DNA from: JAVBNC01 sp031551765
GTDB taxonomy: Bacteria; Desulfobacterota; Desulfovibrionia; Desulfovibrionales; Desulfovibrionaceae
Length of the DNA: 21,593 nucleotides
Reading direction: 5' to 3'
Assembly (NCBI GenBank): GCA_031551765.1
Contig: JAVBNC010000119.1
Span: forward strand, 1-21,593
Shown here: positions 1 to 5,141 of the stretch, in pieces
Position numbering within the stretch: position 1 is the stretch's first letter
How the letters are laid out: each line of letters starts with the position of its first letter
Translations under genes and position numbers: made by a program
The notes under the pieces: generated by a model
Told to the model about the DNA's origin: nothing
Database searches by the model: none
What the model saw: only the letters and a program-made list of their open reading frames with translations

Positions 1-26
1 TTCGCAATGGTATCCACCGTCAGCAT
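1..26 (-). CDS. istA: IstA transposase, first eight codons only
   Basis: The minus strand reads ATG from position 26 and encodes MLTVDTIA before running off the window. This matches the common N-terminus of IS21-family IstA (MLTV-TIA), the DDE transposase that works with the IstB ATPase. A GGGGAGG at 38-44 and a GAAGGAG at 27-33 lie upstream, and the first is at usable spacing. Only 26 bases are present, so the assignment rests on this short peptide plus the adjoining terminal repeats. Confidence 0.7.
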
Positions 27-77
27 CTCCTTCGATTCCTCCCCGGCGCTACCGCGCCTCGGGAAGGGTTTGCCTGG

Positions 78-127
78 GTGGGTCATTTTTGCAAGCCGAT
101 TACCCCTTAAAGTGGGTCACTTTTGCA
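78..127. repeat. Paired terminal repeats of the IS21-like element
   Basis: The 16-mers at 78-93 and 112-127 differ at one base (GTGGGTCA[T/C]TTTTGCA) and start 34 bases apart. In IS21-family elements such repeats near the ends are transposase binding sites. They lie between the presumed element end at about 139 and istA. Confidence 0.75.
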
Positions 128-139
128 TGCTGTTGCACA

Positions 140-427
140 GGCGGGCTGCTTCAGGAGCTGCGCGGCGGTAAACAGCCGCTTAGGCCGGAAGCGCGGGGCC
201 TTGACGATGTGCACGGAGCGCGGGTTGGACTGGCGCATGGTGCCCGGCGCATGGTTGGTGATGGCCGGGAGCATGGAAATGCCCTTGCTGGTGATGTGCA
301 GCTCGAACACTTCGCTTTCGCTGGCGGGCTTGCGCCGGAACATGCCGCTGAACAGGGTGTGCTTGCGGGGGCGTTTGTTGATGACGCCGGTGATGATGCG
401 CGGGTCGAAATAATCGATATCAGGCAT
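140..427 (-). pseudogene. Lambda gpE-like major capsid protein, N-terminal fragment cut by IS21
   Basis: Translation from ATG 427 gives about 96 native residues, then a short tail inside the IS element ending at a TAA at 107-109. The sequence (PDIDYFDPRIITG, FSGMFRRKP, later RSVHIVKAP, LFTAAQLL) resembles the N-terminus of the lambda gpE family of major capsid proteins, which form the phage shell. Lambda gpE has 341 residues, so roughly the last two thirds is missing here. The start lies three bases after the decoration gene stop, with a GCGAGG ribosome site inside that gene's end, as in the lambda D-E order. The rest of the gene may lie beyond the IS element outside the window. As it stands it cannot make a capsid subunit. 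Confidence 0.8.
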
Positions 428-430
428 GGT

Positions 431-778
431 TTAAGCCTCGCTTGCGTAAAGGCCCTTGCCGCGCAGGGCTTCAAGGGCGGTTTTCTGGTCGGCGGCGGAA
501 ACTCCATCGGCCCAGACCAGTTCCGGGGCGATGAGGGCGGCATGGACATAGGCCAGCGCGTAGGCGTCGCCGCTGGCGGGCACGTCCACGTCTTCCGCCA
601 GCACGCAACTGGCGGCACTTGCGCTGGTAAAAGCATCGTGCTTGCCGGCGGTGACGCCGAGCACGGTACCGGCGATGAGCGTGCGCGCCGTGCCGCTGGA
701 CTTGATGAGCACGCGCTGGGTCACAGGCGGGTGGTCTTTTAAAAAGACCCGGCGTTCGTATCTGGCGATCTCTTTCAT
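431..778 (-). CDS. Phage head decoration protein, lambda gpD-like
   Basis: This 115-residue protein is close to the 110 residues of lambda gpD, which trimerises on the outside of the expanded capsid and stabilises it. The gpD-like pattern is visible as a disordered N-terminus followed by a small beta-rich domain (GTVLGVTAGKH, later EDVDVPASGDAYALAYVHAALI). Position is strong support: it sits between the protease/scaffold gene and the capsid gene, as D lies between C/Nu3 and E in lambda. The start at 778 has a good AAGGAG site. No transmembrane segment or signal peptide is seen. It appears intact even though the capsid gene it serves is disrupted. Confidence 0.8.
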   Translation of the reverse strand: MKEIARYERRVFLKDHPPVTQRVLIKSSGTARTLIAGTVLGVTAGKHDAFTSASAASCVLAEDVDVPASGDAYALAYVHAALIAPELVWADGVSAADQKTALEALRGKGLYASEA

Positions 779-793
779 GATCTCTCCTTGCGC

Positions 794-1210
794 TTAGAGC
801 GCGCTGATGCGGTCAATGGCCGCGGCCACGGGGTCGCCGTTTTTCACGCCGGCCTGGGTGTTGAGCGGGGCCGGCCTTGCTTCGCGCAAAGCCGTTAAAA
901 TTTCCCGGCGAGACACGTTGTTCGCGGACTCCTCGCCTTCGGCTTCGGCGGCGGACGCCTGGGGCTGGCCGAAGATTTGGGCATAGGCCGCGATTTGCTC
1001 GGCGGTGATGCCGATGGCGGCGGCTTGCGCGATTTTGGCGGCCGCGTCTTCACCGGCCACGGCTTTGACCAGGGCCAGTAGGCCGGCGGACGAATCCGCC
1101 TGGGCTTGGGTGTGCGCGGCCGCGAGGGCGCTTTCCGCTTCCGCCCTGGCTTCCGCCTGGATTTGAGCCAACAACTCGGGATGAGAAGCGGCCAGTTGTG
1201 CTTTATCCAT
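794..1210 (-). CDS. Phage head scaffold protein, nested start in the S49 protease frame (Nu3-like)
   Basis: ATG 1210 is preceded by AAGGAG at 1217-1222 with six bases of spacing, a much better site than the ATG at 1303. It gives 138 residues beginning MDKAQLAASHPELLAQIQAEA, rich in Ala, Glu and Gln, with long predicted helices and possible coiled coil, as expected of capsid scaffolds. It is in the same frame as the upstream S49 protease, separated from it by one amber codon at 1307-1309. In lambda, the scaffold Nu3 is likewise made from an internal start in gene C. The nested start would let scaffold be made whatever happens at the amber codon. The function follows from composition and arrangement, since scaffolds share little sequence. 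Confidence 0.7.
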   Translation of the reverse strand: MDKAQLAASHPELLAQIQAEARAEAESALAAAHTQAQADSSAGLLALVKAVAGEDAAAKIAQAAAIGITAEQIAAYAQIFGQPQASAAEAEGEESANNVSRREILTALREARPAPLNTQAGVKNGDPVAAAIDRISAL

Positions 1211-1306
1211 GGAAATCTCCTTGCTGATTTGGGCGATGAGGGCGTCCCGGTCCGGGACAATGCCGTTGATGAGGCCTTTGTTCAGGGCGTCACCGGCCAG
1301 CATGAC

Positions 1307-2068
1307 CTAGCCGTCGCCCCAGGATTCCGGAGACAGCGCGTCCACGGGCATGCGGGAGGCCACGTCCGCCCGGAACAGGCCGTGCAGGGTGTTCACCAGG
1401 GTTTGCAGGTGGGCCTGATCCGCGCCGGAAAGCGGCGCATCCGGGTTGCCCGCGGCCTTCCAGGCTCCGCCGGTGATGTATGTGTAACGAACGCCCGCGG
1501 CGGTATTGGCCGCGCTGCGGTCGCAGTGGACGTGCAGCACGCCGATGCTGCCGATGGTGGCCGTGAGCGGCGCGTACACGCGGCCCGTGGCCGAGGCCAG
1601 CCAGTAGGCGGCGGACGCGCAGAGGCCGTCCGCGTATGCGTAAATGGGCTTGGCGGTCAGAGAGGCGATGTAGTCCGCCAGTTCCTTCACGCCGGCGGCC
1701 ACGCCGCCGGGGGAATCGAACGAGAGCAGGATGGCGCGGGCGGCCGGGTCTTCCATGGCCGTCTTGATGGAGGCCCGGATGCGGTCCTGCCCTTCCCAGA
1801 AGAACCAGAGGAAAGAGCCGGACGCGCGGCGGATAATGCCGGAAATTTCGATAACGGCGACGCCGTCCCGCAGGAAGTAGGCGTCCGCCGGGCCGCTGGC
1901 GTCCGGCGCGGCAAAGGGCGATGCGGCCCGCGCGGCCGGGGCAGGCGTATCCGGCCGCGCGGGGTCAGCGCCTTCCGGAGGGGCGGCGCTGAACATCTGC
2001 AACAGGGAATCCAGGCTGCCGGGCATGATGGCCCAGGCCGCCGGGACGAACAGATCAGAGAGAGGCAT
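1307..2068 (-). CDS. Phage S49-family head maturation protease (gpC-like), ended by an in-frame amber
   Basis: The 253 residues carry S49 (SppA/SohB/lambda gpC) hallmarks: VAVIEISGII near 71-79, FDSPGG at 117-122, the catalytic Ser in CASAAYW (Ser152) and a Lys in AWKAAGNP (Lys204). The Ser-Lys distance of 52 residues fits the family dyad. These proteases process the prohead. Translation stops at TAG 1307-1309 immediately after SWGDG, but the same frame continues with VMLAGDALNKGLIN, which looks like the family's conserved C-terminal G-x-A-x-x-x-GL element and then the scaffold. Without the amber the product would be 424 residues, close to the 439 of lambda gpC. The start ATG 2068 has AGGAGG and overlaps the portal stop by 14 bases. 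The stop may be a mutation, a suppressed codon or a sequence error. Confidence 0.82.
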   Translation of the reverse strand: MPLSDLFVPAAWAIMPGSLDSLLQMFSAAPPEGADPARPDTPAPAARAASPFAAPDASGPADAYFLRDGVAVIEISGIIRRASGSFLWFFWEGQDRIRASIKTAMEDPAARAILLSFDSPGGVAAGVKELADYIASLTAKPIYAYADGLCASAAYWLASATGRVYAPLTATIGSIGVLHVHCDRSAANTAAGVRYTYITGGAWKAAGNPDAPLSGADQAHLQTLVNTLHGLFRADVASRMPVDALSPESWGDG

Positions 2069-3590
2069 GGAGAGCCTCCTGGTTATCGGCGAAGGCCGCC
2101 GGATTAAGCGGTTTGGTGGGCTGGGTGGCGAACCGGGCGAGACGGGCTTCTTCTTCCTCGCGTTCGTCCATGACTTCGTCGAAGTCCCGGCCGCGCTCGG
2201 CCAAGGCTTCGGAGTAAGTGACCAGACGGTGTTCCAGTTCCGTGGCCGTGGCCGCTATTTCCTTGACCGGGTCCACATAGCCGCGGGCCGGGCCTATCCA
2301 GAGGGCCTGGGTGTATGCGCTACGCGCATCGTAAAAATCCGGCGCGCCAGTGGGGAGCTTTAACGCCCCGGAGAGCCAGGCTTCTTCGATAACCATGGAC
2401 CAGATGGGCTGGCAGTAGTGCCTCGTCAGCCAGGAGCGGTAGATGAGAAACACGCGCCAGGCTTCCAGCAGGGCGGCGCGGGCGGAGGAATAGTTGGTCT
2501 TTGAAAAATCTTTGGCCAGCACTTCGTAGGGCATTTCGATGCTGGCGGCCATGGCCCGGAGCACGAACTCCGAAAACGAGGCGAAGTTGGGAGAGGGCCG
2601 GGAGGTTTCCAGCGGCTTCGGCTCTTCGTTGAGGTTGCCGTACATGACGGTGCCGGGCCGGACATCCTCGTAGTAGACCTTTTCGCCGCCATCCCCGGTT
2701 TCTTCCCGCGCGTAATCCGGCAGCGCAGGGCCGCCCTCGGTCCTGGCGATGAACAGCGCCATGGAGGCCGTGACCACCTGGGCCAGCAGCTCGTTATCCA
2801 GCGAATCCGACAGGTGACGGAAGAGGTTCATGCCGGAGGAAAGCACGGATTCGCCGCGCACCTGTTCGTCTTCCAGATAGCGGAAGAGGTGGAAGCAGCC
2901 GGGATAGTGGGCGACCTTGGCCGGAACGCGGGTGAACTGCTCCGATGCAAGCAGGGACAGGTCCGTCATGGCGCGGGAGGAGACGGCGCTGGGAGTCGCC
3001 AGCCAATACCAGAGCGGCTCGCCGTAAGCGCCGCGCTCCACCCCGTCCACGATTGCCGGGTCGTTCATGCGGTCCAGCGGGGTGCGCAGGCGGGAAGGGA
3101 GCACGTCCTGGATGACAAGGGATACGGGATTGCCGGGGACAAGTCGCGTGACCGGCAGGTGCAGCATCTCGCCCATGCGCAGCATGGTGCGCAGGCCCAA
3201 AAACTGCAAATCTTCAAAGTGAAGTATACCGCGTGTGTGCGCGCAGGATGCCCAATCTTTCCAGATAGTCTCGATATTGAAACGCAGTTCCAGGGCCGCG
3301 TCCCGGTCTATGCCCAGGCGCTTGGCGCTGACCTGGGACTGGGGTTTCAGCCCCGTGCCCACCGCGTTGGTGGTGATGGCGTTGACGCCGGAGTTGGCGG
3401 CCCAGTCGTTGGCGGTAAGGTCCGCCGCCCGGCCCTGGGCGAGGATGCGTTCGCGCACCTGCGTTTCCAGGGTGTTGGCCATGGGCGGGGAAAACGCGGA
3501 GAGCGAGCCCCTGCGGGCGCCCGCGTTGCGGGAGACTTTGGCGGAAGGAGCGGCGAGGTTCGCCGGAGAGGGGGCGGCGGGCTTTACCAT
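2055..3590 (-). CDS. Phage portal protein, lambda gpB family
   Basis: The 511-residue product resembles lambda-family portals (gpB, 533 residues), the dodecameric ring at the capsid vertex through which DNA is packaged and the tail joined. Recognisable parts include RARDLxxN-like segments near the N-terminus (RGSLSAFSP, AADLTANDWAANSGVNAITTN), IETIWKDWA, the glycine/proline-rich central stretch around RPGTVMYGNLNEEPK, and the C-terminal block SFSEFVLRAMAASIEMPYEVLAKDFSKTNYSSARAA (partly quoted by eye). The order gpW-like, portal, S49 protease is the lambda W-B-C order. The start at ATG 3590 overlaps the upstream stop by seven bases, suggesting coupled translation. No frameshift is seen. Confidence 0.9.
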   Translation of the reverse strand: MVKPAAPSPANLAAPSAKVSRNAGARRGSLSAFSPPMANTLETQVRERILAQGRAADLTANDWAANSGVNAITTNAVGTGLKPQSQVSAKRLGIDRDAALELRFNIETIWKDWASCAHTRGILHFEDLQFLGLRTMLRMGEMLHLPVTRLVPGNPVSLVIQDVLPSRLRTPLDRMNDPAIVDGVERGAYGEPLWYWLATPSAVSSRAMTDLSLLASEQFTRVPAKVAHYPGCFHLFRYLEDEQVRGESVLSSGMNLFRHLSDSLDNELLAQVVTASMALFIARTEGGPALPDYAREETGDGGEKVYYEDVRPGTVMYGNLNEEPKPLETSRPSPNFASFSEFVLRAMAASIEMPYEVLAKDFSKTNYSSARAALLEAWRVFLIYRSWLTRHYCQPIWSMVIEEAWLSGALKLPTGAPDFYDARSAYTQALWIGPARGYVDPVKEIAATATELEHRLVTYSEALAERGRDFDEVMDEREEEEARLARFATQPTKPLNPAAFADNQEALHASL

Positions 3591-3826
3591 CGCGGTTGCC
3601 TCGCCTGGACCCTGACCGGGCCGCTGTGCCGGGAAGAGAAAACGTCTACAATGGCGGCGAAGCGTTCGATCTCGGCGTTGATCTCCGAAAGATCGTGGCG
3701 GGTGAGGGACCTGCCTTCTATAGTGTAGGATTTACCGCCGGCAGCGGCCCGCTTGGCGCTTTTCCAAAGCTCCAGCCCGGCCTCCGCCTCTTCCAGCGTG
3801 TATCCTTTGTATCTCTTCGCAATCAT
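3584..3826 (-). CDS. Small gpW-like (DUF6148-type) head-joining protein
   Basis: From ATG 3826 the product is 80 residues. The core YTLEEAEAGLELWKSA, then SYTIEGRSLTRHDL and a helix SEINAEIERFAAI, is the pattern of short head-completion proteins: a helix, a beta hairpin with GR-x-LTR-x-DL, and a second helix. Lambda gpW (68 residues) has a similar hairpin and sits at the same place just before the portal gene. The frame stays open up to 3946, but that extension would run through a terminator hairpin and a tandem repeat, so the downstream ATG is preferred. Its ribosome site is weak. No clear promoter is seen between the terminator at 3915-3942 and this start, so how the head genes are transcribed is open. 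Confidence 0.68.
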   Translation of the reverse strand: MIAKRYKGYTLEEAEAGLELWKSAKRAAAGGKSYTIEGRSLTRHDLSEINAEIERFAAIVDVFSSRHSGPVRVQARQPRW

Positions 3827-3860
3827 GGCCCATGCAATAGCATCGGGTATAATTGCGTGT

Positions 3861-3896
3861 CGTGGAGCTCGTGGACCTCGTGGAGCTCGTGGACGA
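3861..3896. repeat. Short tandem repeat, four 9-base units
   Basis: Four units read CGTGGAGCT, CGTGGACCT, CGTGGAGCT, CGTGGACGA, equal to two imperfect copies of an 18-base unit. They lie between the terminator downstream of hicB and the gpW-like start, outside any gene accepted here. Repeats of this kind can change copy number by slippage. Confidence 0.75.
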
Positions 3897-3914
3897 AAAA
3901 TTTTATCGGCACAA

Positions 3915-3942
3915 AAAAAAAGGGCTGTTACGCCCTTTTTTT
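3915..3942 (-). terminator. Intrinsic terminator after hicAB, potentially bidirectional
   Basis: An 11-base perfect stem (AAAAAAAGGGC with GCCCTTTTTTT) encloses the six-base loop TGTTAC. The A tract on one side and the T tract on the other allow it to work in both directions. It lies 28 bases past the hicB stop, so it should end hicAB transcription, and it would also interrupt any phage late transcript entering the head genes unless antitermination occurs. Confidence 0.85.
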
Positions 3943-3970
3943 CCACGCCGCGCCAAACACGTTCAGAAAA

Positions 3971-4423
3971 TCATTCTTGCCGCATACGGTTGATATACTC
4001 CCGCGTGGCCACGTTGATGACAGCGGAGCGGCTCATACCCAGGTCTTCCGCTATGGCGTCGACCTTGTCGATAACGGACGGCTTAAGAGAGATCGACAGG
4101 CGGATAGGGGGTTCGGCCTTCGCCTTGCGCGCGGCAACGTCAACCAGGATATATTGCCAAAGAGTGCCTTCCGGAAGCGGGTCATTTTCCGCCAAAGCCT
4201 CGGCTTCATCGGCCCGCCTGGCTTCGTCGACGGTTGAAGGGGTGGGTACGGGGTCGCCGTCCGCAAGCATGGATGACAGGTGCAGGGCCAATGCCTCCGA
4301 CGCCATGCGCAGGGCGTCTTCCAGATCTTTGCCCTGGGAAACGCAACCGGGAAAGTCGACAAAAGTGCAGTCGTAGCGGCCGCTGCCGTCTTCGTGCGGG
4401 TTAAGCGTAACAGGATAATACAT
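3971..4423 (-). CDS. hicB: HicB-family antitoxin with C-terminal ribbon-helix-helix domain
   Basis: The 150-residue product starts at ATG 4423 behind a strong AAAAGGAG. Residues about 1-60 form the HicB fold (YPVTLNPHEDG, CTFVDFPGCVSQGKDLEDALRMASEAL), a degenerate RNase-H-like domain that binds and blocks the HicA toxin. Residues about 106-150 (PIRLSISLKPSVIDKVDAIAEDLGMSRSAVINVA) form a ribbon-helix-helix DNA-binding domain used for autorepression. The linker is acidic and Ala-rich. It lies 32 bases downstream of hicA, the usual toxin-first order. The pair sits between terminase and head genes and has its own promoter, operator-like palindrome and terminator, so it is a self-contained cargo unit. 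Confidence 0.9.
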   Translation of the reverse strand: MYYPVTLNPHEDGSGRYDCTFVDFPGCVSQGKDLEDALRMASEALALHLSSMLADGDPVPTPSTVDEARRADEAEALAENDPLPEGTLWQYILVDVAARKAKAEPPIRLSISLKPSVIDKVDAIAEDLGMSRSAVINVATREYINRMRQE

Positions 4424-4455
4424 GGTGTTCTCCTTTTGCGGGAAGGGAGGAGGGG

Positions 4456-4653
4456 CTACCCCCTCCTCAATTTCAAGCCGCTTTGCCGCTCTATGCTGCG
4501 CAAGGTCTTTATCTTGATATCCCTGGCCGGATGCGCCACCGTTACCTTGCCGGGCTTGACGGGGTGCCGGAACTGCCAGTGATCGCCTTCCGTATTGACA
4601 TGATACCACCCGTCCTCTTCAAGCATCCTGATTATTTCCCGGCTGTGCATCAT
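4456..4653 (-). CDS. hicA: HicA-family toxin, mRNA interferase
   Basis: The 65-residue product matches the size of HicA toxins, dsRBD-fold ribonucleases that cleave mRNA and tmRNA. The order is a first helix (SREIIRMLEEDGWYHV), the active-site turn with its catalytic His in EGDHWQF (His25), a basic strand segment (HPVKPGKVTVAHPARDIKIKTLRSI) and the end helix (RQSGLKL). The usual GSH is GDH here, but the His is kept, so activity is likely. Two ATG codons are adjacent (4653 and 4650). An AAAGGGGAAAGG lies just upstream. Transcription should start from the promoter at 4678-4706. Confidence 0.9.
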   Translation of the reverse strand: MMHSREIIRMLEEDGWYHVNTEGDHWQFRHPVKPGKVTVAHPARDIKIKTLRSIERQSGLKLRRG

Positions 4654-4677
4654 GGCCTTTCCCCTTTCGTTGATTTC

Positions 4678-4706
4678 AATCTATACGGTACGCGCATGTT
4701 TGTCAA
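4678..4706 (-). promoter_or_regulatory. Sigma-70-type promoter of hicAB
   Basis: On the minus strand, TTGACA (4706-4701) and TAGATT (4683-4678) are separated by 17 bases. The expected start is about 20 bases before hicA. The surroundings are notably AT-rich compared with the phage genes. Confidence 0.75.
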
Positions 4707-4727
4707 TAATTTTTCCGAAAAATTATT
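4705..4727. promoter_or_regulatory. Perfect AT-rich palindrome touching the hicAB -35 box, likely HicB operator
   Basis: AATAATTTTT and AAAAATTATT form a perfect 10-base inverted repeat around CCG. It overlaps the last two bases of the -35 box. HicB carries a ribbon-helix-helix domain, a class that binds palindromic operators at its own promoter, so this is the natural candidate site. Use as an upstream promoter element is an alternative. Confidence 0.6.
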
Positions 4728-4754
4728 ACTTTTTATGCAACAGTATGGCAAGGA

Positions 4755-4955
4755 TCAAAAATTGCCCGTGCGGTCCTGCCATTCCTGCTTGAAACGTTCG
4801 CAGTCCGTCTTTTTCACGCTCACGCCGCGCACCTTGCCGCTCCGCTCCGCCGGGATGGCCCCGGAATTGACCAGGTTGTAGAAATGGGAGCGCGAGCAGC
4901 CCAGGAGCTTGCAGGCTTGTTGCCAATTGAGCGTTTCCGGCAGAGTGCTGGACAT
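4755..4955 (-). CDS. Small helix-turn-helix DNA-binding protein
   Basis: ATG 4955 is five bases after AAGGAGG and gives 66 residues. The segment LNWQQACKLLGCSRSHFYNLVNSGAIPAERSGKVRGVSVKKTDCERFKQEW has the winged helix-turn-helix layout of excisionase/MerR-type proteins: a helix, a turn with GCSRSHFY as recognition helix, a short wing (SGKVRGVSV) and a closing helix. Such 60-70 residue proteins serve as excisionases or small regulators, and related folds occur in terminase small subunits. It lies upstream of hicA, with about 50 bases between its stop and the hicA -35 box, and downstream of the hairpin cluster that follows the large terminase gene. Its target is unknown. Confidence 0.7.
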   Translation of the reverse strand: MSSTLPETLNWQQACKLLGCSRSHFYNLVNSGAIPAERSGKVRGVSVKKTDCERFKQEWQDRTGNF

Positions 4956-4981
4956 GGTCACCTCCTTCGGGATGACGGCCG

Positions 4982-5134
4982 GTCCGCCTTCCTGGCGGAC
5001 GCGACCTCTCGCGTCGGTATGGCGTGCCGGGGCGGAAGCCGCCGGGGAGTGAATCCCCGGCTACGATGCAGGCACGCATGGTTTTTGTGACGCCCCGCCG
5101 CTCCCCTGCGGGGCTGGCCGCCGTCCTGGCGGCC
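4982..5134. other. Cluster of GC-rich hairpins between large terminase and HTH genes
   Basis: Perfect stems occur one after another: GTCCGCC/GGCGGAC (4982-5000), GACGCGA/TCGCGTC (4998-5015, partly exclusive with the first), GCCGGGGA/TCCCCGGC (5041-5061) inside an outer GCGTGCC/GGCACGC (5022-5077), CCCCGC/GCGGGG (5093-5113), and GGCCGCC/GGCGGCC (5116-5134). None is followed by a T tract. The space holds no convincing gene. The cluster could be a structured RNA segment, a processing or termination region, or DNA-level binding sites. Confidence 0.65.
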
Positions 5135-5141
5135 CCTCTTC

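Larger units (their letters stand above)
1..139 (-). mobile_element. IS21-family insertion sequence, left-truncated by the window edge
   Basis: The stretch holds two copies of a 16-base motif (GTGGGTCACTTTTGCA and a one-base variant), the multiple terminal repeats typical of IS21-family ends. On the minus strand they are followed by a ribosome-binding site and an istA-like start (MLTVDTIA). The phage capsid reading frame stops making sense at about 139, where the minus strand reads TGT, the usual first bases of IS21-type ends. The exact end and the target duplication cannot be fixed because the other end lies outside the window. Confidence 0.8.

Noticed and set aside
3848..3853. Plus-strand TATAAT
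   Set aside because: No -35 box lies at 16-18 bases upstream, and no plus-strand gene follows.
3861..3896. CRISPR array
   Set aside because: Units are 9 bases, directly abutting, without spacers; no array-like repeats are seen elsewhere in the window.
4982..5134. Hammerhead-type ribozyme near the terminase gene
   Set aside because: The required CTGATGA and GAAA core elements are not present on either strand.
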